Source of the DNA: Cryphonectria parasitica EP155
Taxonomy: Eukaryota > Ascomycota > Sordariomycetes > Diaporthales > Cryphonectriaceae
NCBI RefSeq assembly: GCF_011745365.1
Contig: NW_024468911.1
Location: forward strand, 5,016,759-5,080,758
Direction: 5' to 3'
Length of the DNA stretch: 64,000 bases
Under the pieces are notes generated by a model. The model had not been told where the DNA came from. It was given only the letters and a program-made list of their open reading frames with translations, and searched no databases. This document shows, piece after piece, positions 10,636 to 22,330 of the stretch. Each line of letters opens with the position of its first letter. Position 1 is the first letter of the stretch. Both the position numbers and the translations under genes were made by a program.

Positions 10636-12703
10636 ATGCCGGGGAAGGTCTCTCCTTGGACGTCCTATCTTCCAGAGGCTGTCGCCATAGTGGCTTCTGG
10701 TTTGTTCCTGGTGGCTCTTGCGATCGTCCTCGCTCTGTACGACCGGAAACCAATTTTCGACTGGAACGGTGTCACACTAAACGCGGTCGTCTCGGTTCTC
10801 TCGACGGCTAGTAAGGCTGCATTGTTGTATGCTATCGCGGAACTGATCAGCCAGTGGAAATGGATGCTCTTCGCGAAGGGGAGGAGGCCGTTGATGGATT
10901 TCGAATGGATCGAGTCTGCGAGCCGGGGACCGCTCGGAAGTCTGAGCGTCTTTTGGAGATGCAAGACAATGTATGTGGGAGTGTGAGGCTGCATAATGCG
11001 GTGCACTGTGGCTAACACTACTTGATAGCGGATTCCTTCGACTTGGTGCGTTGGTCGTGTTGCTGAGCATCGCCGTTGATCCGTTCAGTCAACAGCTTGT
11101 CCAATATAAACAGGACGTGGTGTACAGCGCCAATGCAGAGACGACCATCGCACGAGCAGGCAGATACTCGAAGGGGAGCGAATACAGCATGCAGCTATCG
11201 CTATTATCATCAAGTAATTATGTCTTTTGCATGTATAAGGCATGATAACCTAGCTGACTGTGAAAAGCATATGTGGCCAACGTTACCAACACTTTCGCTG
11301 ATGCAGATTTCTCGATGCAGTCTGCTATTCTCTTCGGACTCGATCAGCCTGTCGAGAATGTGATACAGCAGACTTCCTTCCAGTGCCAGACGGGGAACTG
11401 CAGCTGGCCAGAAGTAGAGTCACTGGCGATCTGCAGCACATGTGTTGACCTCACAAGCAGACTTGAACGACTGGTCACAGACGGTGCGCTGTACTGCAAC
11501 CTGGAGGCAGACAACGGAGCCTGCGCCACTACATTGGATGGTGGTACGGCATTCAGGTTGTCGAATGGTTTATATATAGATAACCAAAACGGCTGGCAGT
11601 ATGGCTCAGTCGACCAAGATGACATCTTTGGCGCTGTCATGATGACCACGCTGGGCACGGGAAACGCGAGCGAGACCGTCGCCATGCAGGACCTTTCCAC
11701 GCTGATTTGGTCCATGACGATGATCGAGGTAAATGCAGACCCGGCCAATGCTTCGGCAGCCTGGCCCAACCTTCCACGGTCTGCAATGGAGTGTGCGCTT
11801 CACTACTGCGTCAAGAGCTACGAGTCTGTGGTGACAAATGGCACATTGAAGTTGAACAAAGAAGAATTGGTGAACAGCACACGAGTCCAGGAATCGTGGC
11901 AACCCGAGGACAACGCAGATGTGCTCAACAGTACCATGCTCGACAGCATCGAGTTCAACGGCTACTTCTCTGTCATCCCAAGAACCGACCTTGCACTCTC
12001 GTCTGCCGTGACTGGGGACCAGTTCAACGTCTCCCAGGCAGCCGTCGATAGTATCAGCTCGCACTTCCAGGGTGCCTTTGCTTCGACACTGCGCGAGTAC
12101 AACATAACGGACAACGGAAGCAAAAGCGGTAGGATGAACGGATTCTACATGAACTCGTCCAACGTACAGTACGCGCCCGGAGTGATGCAGGCTCTCTTTT
12201 CCAGTGCGGATCTGAACGCCACGTTCGTGGCCCTGGCGGCAAGCATGAGCAACGCAATGCGGGCAGGGGCAGATCAGGATTTTGATGACAACAGCAATTT
12301 AGTGTCTGGGAGTACGGGCGTCCTGACAACCTTCTATCGAATTGTTTGGCCATGGATTTCGCTCCAAGGCTTCGTCATCGTTGCCGGCGCCCTCTTTCTC
12401 GCTTTCACAATCCGAAAAAGTGGAGGAAACTCTGACGCTGTCCCAGTGTGGAAATCAAGCACTCTGGCTGTCATGAGCCGAGGGCCCGCTGTTGGCGGCG
12501 TGCTGGACGGACTGCATAGGGTCGCCCAGATGGAGGAGAGGGCAAAGACTGCCAAGGTAATGCTGTTTGAGAAGGCTGACAGTGCTTCTGCTCCACTGGA
12601 CAGTTTGCAGTTCGACCCTTTGGAGGTCGAGGAAGGGCCAGAAGCGCTTGGGTACTCATCTACTGGGACCAACAAGAGCGGTGTGTCATGGACAGTGCGC
12701 TGA
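10636..12703 (+). CDS. DUF3176-family membrane protein
   Basis: Exons 10636-10970, 11029-11213 and 11268-12703 give 651 aa. The ATG at 10636 (MPGKVSPW) is the first in frame. Two hydrophobic segments lie at roughly residues 15-36 and 45-70. They are followed by the conserved DUF3176 pattern: ISQWKWMLF, then DFEWIESASRGPLGSL, then LGALVVLLSIAVDPFSQQLV. A long, probably extracytoplasmic region follows, with paired Cys motifs (CQTGNCSWPEVESLAICSTC) and many N-glycosylation sequons. A final membrane segment lies at about 531-555 and a short polar tail follows. This family is widespread and multicopy in filamentous ascomycetes and its function is not known. Nothing in the neighbourhood fixes its role. 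Confidence 0.85.
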
Positions 12704-13407
12704 TATGCGGCGAGTACCGAGCTTGAAACATTTCTTTGCAGGCGAGCTTGTTACACAACGACGAATCAAGTGCCTTTTGGGGCCCTGTATGAGTTAAAAA
12801 AGAAAAAAGAAGAAAAAAAAGAATGTTGATCATTTCTTGCAGCGTTTACTTCAACATGCGGCTGCTTGGCTATATCCGTATTATCAACTCACCCTGCCCT
12901 ACTTCGTATCATGAAGGGTATGCCGGAATGTGTGGTGATTCTTGCTGATCTATGCCAGTGACATGTTTGATGTCAAACCATCACAGTGGGTAGCGCTGCG
13001 GGGCTCCTGTGCTAGAGGGATGGGTTCAGTCACATCTTTACGGTAATCAAATGCGATATCAAATAAACTAAAGAAAGATGTCCAGATTTTAGAGTAGCCA
13101 CATCTGGAAACCACTGCTTATGTTACATACATTGGAGACTACAGCCCTTTTGGGAATATGGATAACTCCTTGGACGACTCTGTGAGATCTGGTGAAGGTG
13201 ACAAGAAAGTGGTGTACCCCTCCAAATCCTCCAGCAGTTCGGCCTATTCGAAGCCGATTACCTCGGGTCGGACTTATCTGCCATGACTAGCAGCTGACCA
13301 TATAATTAGGCCCCATAGCCCTCAACTGCATCTCGAGGACGGACACATGGTGGAGTGACCACACTGACATCGACACAACAAAGAAAACCACAAGTCACAT
13401 CACCAAA
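12704..13407. other. intergenic between DUF3176 and hydrolase genes
   Basis: No gene is seen. There is a purine-rich stretch just after the DUF3176 stop (about 12796-12822). The rest would be 3' flank and promoter of the hydrolase gene. Confidence 0.6.
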
Positions 13408-14698
13408 ATGGCCGAGTCAAACACAACAAGCTTGCCGGAGCACCCAGCGGCCACGACAGCACCCACCAAGAAGCCAGGCTTCGACCCGGCGGAATCTATA
13501 GACCCTCACATACTCGCCAAGCTGGACCCGGAGTGGGTGAGCATGTTCACCGAGTTGATAAACAAGAACCCGCCTCCGCCGCGCGAGAAGATAACCATTC
13601 CTGCAATCCGGGCTGACGAGAGGCTCCTGGCCCCGCCGTGCTACCTTGATACCAAGGGGTACCCACGCACCGTGGAGAAGGAGGTCGTTTCCGACGATGG
13701 CGCTTTGATTCCTGTCCGGATCTATTATCCTGAGGAATCGAAATATGGCCCTGGGCCCTATCCCGTGCACTTGAATTTTCATGGTAAGCAGTGAGGTGTT
13801 TTCTTCATCTTTCGGCTTGACACTGACTGATTAACCACTGTATAGGAGGCGGTTTCGTGCTCGGGAGTCTGGCGTGTGAGTCAACACTGTGCATGAGCAT
13901 GTGTGACGGCGCAGGTGTTGTGGTCATTGACGTGAATTATCGTCACTGTCCCGGTATGTCACCCCTCTAGAACGCATTTTATGAGCCCAGACATCCAAAA
14001 GAGGGCCGGGGAAAGGGAACAAAAAAAAAAAAAAAAAAGAAAAAGAAAGGGAGTGACTGACAGTGACTTACTTCCCTTCAGAAACCGTCTGGGGCAAATG
14101 TTTCCAGGACGCCTTCTCTGCGCTCAAGTGGGCCCGCGCCGAGTCCGCCGCCCTCAATCTCGACCCTTCATCGGTCTCCCTAGGCGGCATCTCGGCCGGC
14201 GGCACCATCACCATCATCGTATCACACCTCGCGCGCGACGCTGGGATCCCGCTTAAGCTCATTATGCCGTCCGTCCCGTCGACAAGCAAGGGCCTCGCCT
14301 ACAAGCAACTCAGCGAGTCGCCCTTCCATTCGCTCTACGAGTTCTACCGCGGACCTGTGCTGCCGTGGGCCAGCATCCGGTGGTTCGGCAGCCTGAGTCA
14401 GCCGCAGGACAAGCTCGACGAGCTGCACGCCATGTGGCCGGAATGGTGGTTCGAGCCGCTGGCGGCGACTAACTGGGATGGCTTGTGTCCTGCCTTTATC
14501 CGGACAGGGGAGTGTGACCCGTTGAGGGACGAGGGCGAAGCCTATGCGAGAAAATTGATAGAAGCAGGGGTCAAGACGACACTCAAGAGATATCGTGGAT
14601 CGGTGCACACGTTCATGGCCTTTGCAGGGTTGAAGAAGAAGGAAGAATATGATGCGGATGCGATTGCTGCATTGAAGGAGGCACACAGGCCTGCATAA
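13408..14698 (+). CDS. alpha/beta hydrolase, hormone-sensitive-lipase (Abhydrolase_3) type
   Basis: Exons 13408-13783, 13846-13953 and 14082-14698 encode 366 aa, starting at ATG (MAESNTTS). The oxyanion-hole motif HGGGF (residues 125-129) is split by intron 1. The nucleophile elbow GGISAGG has Ser199, and the Asp307 (GECDPLRDE) and His337 (GSVHTF) complete a catalytic triad. The spacing fits family IV (HSL-like) carboxylesterases. The elbow reads GISAG rather than the commoner GDSAG. No signal peptide is visible, so it is probably cytosolic. It likely cleaves carboxyl esters of small acyl or aryl compounds; the substrate is unknown. Its 3' end faces the convergent UstYa-like gene with only about 250 bp between. 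Intron 2 holds an A18 run (14021-14038). Confidence 0.9.
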
Positions 14699-14951
14699 GT
14701 GGTAGACATACGAGGGAAGTGTCATGATGGATATGGACAAGAGATGAAATAAATGAACTGTGAACAAGTGTCATGAAGAGTTTAAGCCTGACTTGTTCAG
14801 ACTGCATGCTTCAAACACACACAAGTGATTTAAGTAGTTAACACACAATACAGTCTGATCATTTTGCAGAAAAGGGTTTTACATAGTGGTATGTACAAAA
14901 CAAATGGGTCCTCAATTTTCTAAGGCGACAAGGCGAAGCCAAAGCCTAAAG

Positions 14952-16105
14952 TCATAGATCATCGACTGTATAAGCCCAATCGGCAGGTGGCAGTACCTGG
15001 ATCTTGTTCCACGCCTCGCTTGGCGGCAGTCCCGTGTAGTCGACAATCTTGCCGTTCTCGACGTGTGTCCTCTGGTTCCCCTTTACATGACGAGCATAAG
15101 CCCATTCGCTGATCCGATCAAAGTCCCGGCATATGTGCTGCGTCTCAGGGCGGATAGTCATCTGCGAGGCCTCGACCCACTCCCACGTCGTGGCAGACGT
15201 ATCGGCGTGACAGAGAACATCGCGGCGAACAGTCTCTAGGCAGTGATCGATGTGGTGCCATTTGTGGTAGTCAACGGTGCCGTCCGGGTTGACCATAGAG
15301 GAGTTGTAGCGCCTGGGGTAGATGTTGCGTCGGAGGACGGAGAGGCAGTGGAGAACATGGAAGACGGATAGGCCTACAACGTAGTCGTCCATATGCTCCT
15401 GTAAAGGGGCGTGCTCGGTCTCGAAAGGGAGCCTCTCAGCGGTCTGTTGGTCGATCCAGAGAAAATTGCCATCTGTGGACATGCGAGGATCAGTATAAGA
15501 TCTCTGTATATAGTTCCATGTTAGGGAGTTTTTGCTGTCGACGCACCTTCATACTTGTTCCAGAGTTTGTCCTTATGAGTATTCGGCCAGCCTTGATATT
15601 CCGAGTCGGGAAAGTCCTCGCTCGCATATGTCGTCTCCAGCCTATATTCGATTGCTTCCTCGGCTAGTGCTAAAAATACAGCCTCGTCATTATCATGCCC
15701 AGAATGCTGGTGAACAATCCTCTCCTTAATTTCAAAAAAAAAAAAAAAAAAAAAAAAAGGGCCCAACTCACTGTACATCAACTCAGAGCCCGGAAGGCGG
15801 GACGAAGCCGGTGGTGTCATGTTCAATCTCCTCGCAAGCGAAATCACAACCATCACCAGGATCAGGTTGATGATCCAGGGAAGCAGGCTGCAAATGGCTG
15901 CAAGAATATCACCTGCCCCCCTTCTGGACAGCACCTGCGCTGGGTTGGAATTTGATGCGTCTCCCTTCTGTTTCCATCTCAGGAAAGACAGAGTCTCATC
16001 TGCATCTGTTTTGCTAGACTCGACGTCTGCTTCGCTCCCACCCACAATGTCGACTGATCCGTCCTCGGCGTCGGGGTCTAATGGCTTGACGGCTTCGTAC
16101 GGCAT
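14952..16105 (-). CDS. UstYa-like protein (DUF3328)
   Basis: Exons 16105-15772, 15669-15547 and 15472-14952 encode 325 aa. The N-terminus is hydrophilic and acidic, followed by a single membrane segment around residues 70-95 (AAICSLLPWIINLILVMVV). The lumenal part contains two HxxHC motifs, at 191-195 (HVLHC) and 226-230 (HIDHC), the signature of the UstYa family. UstYa and relatives act in fungal secondary metabolism: oxidative cyclisation of ribosomally made cyclic peptides (ustiloxin type), and chlorination or hydroxylation in cyclochlorotine-type pathways. No KEX2-repeat precursor, tyrosinase or NRPS is visible within the window, so it may be an isolated copy or the edge of a dispersed cluster. 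Intron 1 carries an A25 run. Confidence 0.88.
15734..15758. repeat. A25 homopolymer in UstYa intron 1
   Basis: Twenty-five consecutive A lie on the plus strand, which is a T25 tract in the transcript. It is shortly after the donor of intron 1 of the UstYa-like gene. Confidence 0.8.
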
Positions 16106-16635
16106 GCTTCAACTTCTGGTAATAAGAACGACCAGTCGCGTGGGACTTGAATTTTGTGCATTTTCGAGTGGGAGTATTTTTATGTTGGGCTATAAGTAGA
16201 GAGACGCCGACACGCATTTTTCCACACAAAGAGAACATTGTGTTTATTACAACCCATTTGAGGTAAAGCGTGTTTTATTTAGTACGGCGCCGAGGGGTGT
16301 CAACTACGTGACGACGCCATCATGCGCCAACCTCCCACGTATCTAACAGTGTCCATCAGCCGATAAGGAGAAGTACCATAGTATTTGATGGGCGCAACGA
16401 CTAACATGTCAAGACGGAGGGCTTTCATGGGGAGATCGCATGATTATGTTGGTCGTCTACCGGCGTGGTTGGGTCATCACTATTTATAAGTACTGAAGTA
16501 GGCAGCAGCCCACTCGAGTATTTGGGTCTTTGTACATCTTTCCTTCCTGTCCTACAATCGAACATGCATCAGGCAGATTACCTACACTAGCTTGCAGCCA
16601 CTGCAAAGCTGTACAGTCAACGCGAGTTTTTGTCC

Positions 16636-16637
<2 letters not shown>

Positions 16638-16682
<45 letters not shown>
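16638..16682. repeat. (AG)n microsatellite
   Basis: An uninterrupted AG dinucleotide repeat of about 22 units is followed by a purine-rich stretch to about 16753. It is likely to be length-polymorphic. Confidence 0.9.
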
Positions 16683-16684
<2 letters not shown>

Positions 16685-17361
16685 AAGAAAGCGAGAGAGG
16701 GAAAAAAGAACAAGGGGGAAAATAAAAGAAGGGGAGGGGAAAAAAGAGGAAAACCTGGCATCTGTGATAGTGCTGTGGCCAGCTGAAGGAGATACTGACG
16801 GCACAGATGCCATACTGTAGTACGTTTGACGCGTTCGACACCCTTGATTATGTCCCACAGAATCCTGTGTCTCCATTCCAGGTCAGAGACCGAGCGGATG
16901 CAGGTCACTGTTGTGGCTATGAATTAACAAGAGGCAGGAACTTTGAGCTGCTGAAGCTGTTCAGTACCCAGAGGGTTTTCGTACAAAGTAGCAAAACCCT
17001 CATGCTCTAATAAGGAAAGGAAAAGAAAGAAAAAAGATATCAGAAGCTGAAGGTCCATCATAAGTCTCAGGTGGTCATCGCGCAGCAGCGGGTTTGGATT
17101 GGGCCAGGCTGGCATGCATACAGGGGTGGGGCACTGATGGGTGGTGCAATGATGAAAGGATGGGGTTCTGGATGATGGATGGTCAGAGAGAGTGATAGAG
17201 CTAATCCCTGTGTGGTGACGCATTGGAGGCACTGATACTCGTACAGTACAAGTGAATGGCGGGTAGCTTTTTTCTTTTCTTTTTCTTGAGGGGGGCCTCC
17301 AGACCCACTACCCAGCTTGCTAGGTAGGTGCTCAGGCATGGCTAGCATACTAGACCAGGAA

Positions 17362-17404
17362 GGGGGAGAACGGGGGGAAGGGGGGAGGGGGGCGGGGGCA
17401 AGGG
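17362..17404 (+). other. G-quadruplex-forming motif
   Basis: Six G runs of 3-6 bases (17362-17366, 17372-17377, 17380-17385, 17387-17392, 17394-17398, 17402-17404) are separated by 1-5 nt. This meets the usual G3+N1-7 pattern. It lies roughly 275-320 bp upstream of the Pom33-like start codon. Confidence 0.65.
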
Positions 17405-17678
17405 CACTCTCCCAGTGAACCACACCTTCGTCACCAGCCAAGCCACTTTGTGCAATCAATTGCCAAGTTCTCGCAACATTGAAACCTACGTGGAATCTTC
17501 CCACCTGACCCTTCTTGTCCCGTACAAAACAACAACACCGCCAGCATAACCACCATCCAGACCTGCTCTTACAGGATCAACGTGTCCTCTGTGATATCTT
17601 CCGCCCCGTCTCAGTCTCGAGCTCAGTTTCCTCCCACCAGCTCCTCCCACCAGCTCCAGTTACCGTAACTCTAGCACA

Positions 17679-18948
17679 ATGGCTCCCCCGCCACCGGCGA
17701 GTATGCCTCTGACGCAACGTCTCTTGACTGTTGCGCAGACCCTCCAGTGTAAGCTCATCTCCTTGCTTCGCCCATTCTGTCGAGAATAATACACTGTATA
17801 TACCTGAAATCAGTTGCTGATTCATGATTTCCCAAATAGTTGCCTGGTTCATCGGGTGCGTGTCCCCTTCCTGCTCCCGCGGCCGACCAAGCTTTCTCAG
17901 TACCACGTGCCTCCCCTCTTGATGAGCTGTCTCTACAACCTTCACAAGACCATATCCTCAAATGGAATCGTCTGGAGGTCGAGCCCTCTATATGTCGCTA
18001 GAGGAGATTAATGAAAGAAAAAGAGGGCTTGTCCATGAGGTGGACCCGAGCTTCTGCGGTAGACCGTATTGCTAACTGTCTCCTTTGGACAGGCACCTCA
18101 CCCTGATCTTCTGCATGTTCCGATACTCCCTATCCTGGGTGCGATTCAACTACTACACCCGCATGGCCCAATTTTCTTATCGTCTCGCCTTCATTGCCGC
18201 CGCCGCTACCTATGGAATCGTTGTCTACAAGACCCTACGCGCTCGAGCCAAGGCCGGCATGAAGCTCACCCCTCAGGTCGCCTTGTCGCTCGTAGCTGAT
18301 GAGAATGTTCAATATCTGCGTATGTAACCCTCCGCACCTGCTTTGTCCCGCCTTGTTTTGATTGTGCGCTGACCTTATATTTCCATCGCCGCAGTCCTGG
18401 CCCTTGTCTGGCTCTTCTCTGGCCAGCTCTTCGTGGCCATGCTGCCCTATGGCGTTTACTCCATCTTCCACTTCGCGACTTACACCCGCTCTACTGTCAT
18501 CCCGACCATCGTCCCTCCCACCCAGACCGCCCCGGCCGATGGCGCTTCTCCCAACGCCAAGCCGCAGTTCAAGAACCACCCCATTGCTGACGCCATCGGC
18601 AACTTCGTCAAGGAGTACTACGACCTGTCCATGTCTGTCGTCGCCGGTCTCGAGGTCTTGATCTGGATCAGGCTGCTGGGCTCGGCCATCCTCTTCCAGC
18701 ACAGGAGCTGGATCATGCTCGCAATCTACACTGCCTTCCTGCGCGCTCGCTTCAGCCAGAGTGCCCACGTCCAGAACTCCCTCGCCAACCTTGAGGCCAG
18801 GATTGATAACCAGGTCGGAGCCCAGGGAACCCCCCCAGTGGCCAGACAGATCTGGGACGGTGTCAAGGGCGGTGTGAGGCAGTTTCACTCGGCCACCGAC
18901 CTGACCAAATACGGTCCTGGCGCCGCCGCCCCCAAGAAGACTTCCTAA
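17679..18948 (+). CDS. TMEM33/Pom33 family membrane nucleoporin-like protein
   Basis: Exons 17679-17748, 17840-17855 (a 16-nt microexon), 18093-18319 and 18395-18948 give 288 aa. The frame is preserved through all four and the start is ATG (MAPPPPASMPLTQRLL). Sequence after the microexon reads FAWFIGHLTLIFCMFRYSLS, then YRLAFIAAAATYGIVVYKTL, with further hydrophobic segments and a C-terminal amphipathic region. This is the pattern of fungal Pom33/Tts1 and animal TMEM33. These proteins sit in the ER and nuclear envelope, bind curved membrane and help place nuclear pores and shape ER tubules. It is a housekeeping gene. Intron 3 (237 bp) is long for this window. A G-quadruplex motif lies upstream. 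Confidence 0.85.
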
Positions 18949-20029
18949 GTGGCGCCAAGTGATCAGCTCTCCAGAGTGTCCAACGACCTGGAGATTCGGA
19001 TCATGAGCGCTGACCACGGCTGCTGGAAAGAAGCGGTGCCAGTTCTGGTGCACAGAGCGCTATCTACAAACATTGCAAGTCCTGCCTCCAAAGGTCCGAT
19101 ACTAGAGCAGGCTGAGCGGGAGGGGACAACGATGGAAGGGAGACGGGTGCAGAAAGGAAGGTGACGTTCTCCATCGCCCCACAACGAAAGTTGGGCCGCG
19201 GGGAATGGGGAGAGACATTTGTGGAAAAGTATACATGGGCCGGCCGGCCCTGTGGTGATTGTCAGCGGAGGGGGGAGAATGCTTTCTTCAGTACTTAGTT
19301 TCAGGAGTTGCATGTCGAGCCTACACAGCACATTGGAGAGAGGAGTTGGCGGCGACAGGAAGACAGACTTTGGTTTCATGGATTTTCCAACATAGGCTTG
19401 TCTTTTCTTCTAATGCCATTGTTTTTGTCTTTAATCTGCTTGGATCATGACCCTAATGCCGTAAAGGCACTCCATAATGCTCAAATGTATTGTGAGTTTA
19501 CGTGATCAGCTGTGTATGGTAACATGACGATTGGTTCCAGCGCTCGTGTAGGCCACTAACAGCTGAACGAGCCCAAATGATCAGCAATGAAAGCTACTGC
19601 TAAGCCCCACCAGAGCTAGGCCATGGGTGTGCTGTTTTTGAACCACCCTATGACGTATGACTGTGATGGTCACTGCACTAGGTGATTGCTCAAGTCTCTG
19701 GCTGTGTTGTTGCTGTTCCAAGAAATTCCAATGTGTAAGTAGGTCTGGAGAGGTTTGACTGACAGCATCGAGACCCACAACTTACTTCACATAACCCAGC
19801 CTCGTCTGTCTGACACATTGCATTATTCCTGGATGCTTGACTGCGACTGCGACGGCTGATCCTATTTTGCCTGGCACACGCTCGCTCGCGCCAGACCGCT
19901 CCTGACGAGGAACCACGCGAACCTACCTTTCGCCTGAACCATTTGAACCACGGAACATCGAATCGACTTACGCATACGGGTCGCGTACCTCCTAGGTCAC
20001 TCAGGGGCTGACCGTTACTGTCACCAACA
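18949..20029. other. intergenic between tandem genes
   Basis: No coding feature is supported. It holds the 3' flank of the Pom33-like gene and the promoter and 5' UTR of the PTEN-like gene. Confidence 0.55.
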
Positions 20030-22330
20030 ATGACCTCTCTCCTAAGGCAGATAGTTGCTGGGCCACGAGCGAAACACAAAGAGACCGGCTTAGATCTCTG
20101 CTACGTGACAGACGATATCATCGTAACGTAGGTCTTGCTCCCTGCCTTTCCATGTGTACGGCCTTGCTAACAAGTCCTAATTACCACCAATAGTTCCGGT
20201 CCTAGCCAGACCTACCCCCAACGAGCCTACCGCAACCCCCTCGACCGCGTCGTAGCCTTCCTCGATGCTAAACATGGCGAGAACTGGGCCATATGGGAAT
20301 TCCGGGCTGAGGGCACAGGGTATCCAGATGAGGCTGTCTATGGGAGGATACGACATTATCCGTGGCCTGATCACCACCCGCCACCCTTTCGGCTGGTGCC
20401 CATGATCACGGCCAGCATGCGGAACTGGTTACACGGTGACGAGGATGACCAAACGACGGGAAACGCAGCGCAGTCGAACCAACCGAGTACACACTCCGAC
20501 AAAACGAATGATAAGAGCAAGAGGGTGGTTGTTGTACACTGCAAGGCTGGGAAAGGCCGTTCTGGCACCGCAGCCTGTTCTTACCTGATCTCTCAGTGCA
20601 AATGGACGGCAGAGGACGCCTTGGCTCAGTTCACCAAGAGGAGGATGAGGCCCAACCTTGGCGCGGGTGTCTCTATCCCCTCACAGCTGCGGACTATCAG
20701 CTACGTCGACCGCTGGACCAAGGGTGGGAAGAAGTACGTTGACAGGGAGATTGAGATCCTCGAGGTCCACGTCTGGGGGCTTAGGCACGGCGTGAAGATC
20801 AGCGTCGAGGGCTTCGCGGACGAGGGCAAGAAGATCAAGGTGTTCCACACCTTCAACAAGAATGAGAGGCTCATCGTGCAGGGTGATGCCCCTGGCGAAG
20901 GTGGTCTCTTAGACTTCGTGGGCGACGCTCTCAGCCCGCAGGGGGGCAATGATGACGAGATATACGAAGACGTCGATTACAACCAGGTGGTCAATGGCGA
21001 CAATCAGAAGAGCAGCGGTGCCAACAGCAGTAGCACTAGTAAGAGCTCCTCGCCGTCGCGCAGCCAGTCCAAAAAGGGCTCTCGTACCAGTCTCCTCCTT
21101 CGCAACCGCAGCGTCAGGAAGCTCGCTGCGGACCCCAAGAGCAAGACCATCAACCCTGCCGACTTCGCCTCTGCTTCCCCGGGCACATCGACGCCTACCC
21201 CTGTTGACTCCAACTCCAATCTGTCAAATCCCAGCGCCTCACAGCCCGCGCTTCCCAGGACTAATACCATGGCCTCAAACTCTGAGCTTGGCGGGATGGC
21301 CGTCATCCTGAAGCCGACATCACCCATCCGCATTCCGAACTCGGACATCTGTGTCTCGCTTGAACGGCGGAACCGTGCCCCAGCATCTATGGGACTGACA
21401 ATGGTCACGGCAGTTGCGCATGTATGGTTCAATGCATTCTTCGAGGGCAAAGGTCCTGAGCAGGACGGCAATGCTGATGACAGTGGGGTCTTTGAAATCG
21501 AGTGGGAGAGGATGGATGGGATCAAGGGAAGCTCGCGGAAAGGAACCAAGGCTGCCGACAAGATCAGTGTCTTGTGGCGCGCCGTAGGGGTTCAGGGCCC
21601 AGCCGTGGAAACGCCAGGTGTTGTGATCACGGAGCCCAGGGAGGGCAGTCCTGTCCCACAGATGAAGCCTGCAGACTGGAAGGGTGCCGATTCTGGGGAC
21701 CCAGACCAGGGCAAGACTCTTGGGCTGCGAGAGGCAGACCCCGGTAGCGCATCCGTGAGCAAGGCTAGCAGCATTCGGAGTCAGGAAGTGGGCACTTCCG
21801 TCGGCAGCACGAAGGAGGCGGACGGGGCTGAAGAGTACCCGGACGACGAGAGCTTGCAGGGCGTCAAGGTTTCTGGGCCAACGGGAGAGGAAGACTTGGA
21901 TATCGCACAAGAACGTGGTGTGGGAGAGCCCAGCGCCACCGCTGCCGAGCCAGGCGAGAGAGCACTATCCGAACACGAAAAGAAGGTTGAGGCCACGAAA
22001 GGCCGGGCAGAGAACCCCGAAGACGCAAGCGGCGCTGCGAAGTCGCAAGAACAGATTGCAGACAACTCACCATCTGGACTCAGGGGTGGTGGTGGCAGTC
22101 CTGTGGAATCGCCTGTTGGACAGAGCCCGGCGAAGGACGAGATATCTCAGGAGAATAGTGCTGATACTACTGTTCGTTCGGGCGATACTACTCATCTTGG
22201 TTTCGTCAAGCGCGGAAAGAAGCTGCTGCCAATGCATAATAAGCACAAGAAGAAAGATGGCTCCAACTCAGCAGACGAGAACGACGAGGGAAAAGACGCG
22301 AGATTAATGACGGTTCATATCACCAAATGA
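20030..22330 (+). CDS. PTEN-like phosphatidylinositol 3-phosphatase
   Basis: Exons 20030-20127 and 20194-22330 encode 744 aa. The start ATG gives MTSLLRQIVAGPRAKHKETG, typical of fungal PTEN (TEP1) proteins, and SGPSQTYPQRAYRNPLDRV follows the intron. The catalytic loop HCKAGKGRSG is at residues 148-157 (Cys149, Arg155), with the two lysines that favour acidic inositol lipids. The general-acid loop reads YPWPDHHPPP with Asp at 92. A C2-like domain follows (DREIEILEVHVWGLRHGV, later a strand ending VAHVWFNAFFEG), interrupted by about 130 low-complexity residues. After about residue 530 the tail is acidic and disordered. PTEN removes the 3-phosphate of PtdIns(3,4,5)P3 at membranes. A low-complexity insert of about 30 residues separates the acid loop and the catalytic loop. 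Confidence 0.92.

Larger units (their letters stand above)
16106..17678. other. intergenic with simple repeat and G-rich tract
   Basis: This 1.57-kb space separates the divergent UstYa-like and Pom33-like genes. Apart from the (AG)n and G-rich tracts listed separately, I see no supported gene. Open frames through the AG repeat are only Arg-Glu repeats. Confidence 0.6.

Noticed and set aside
16530..16820. Arg-Glu repeat protein
   Set aside because: It is simply translation of the (AG)n microsatellite.
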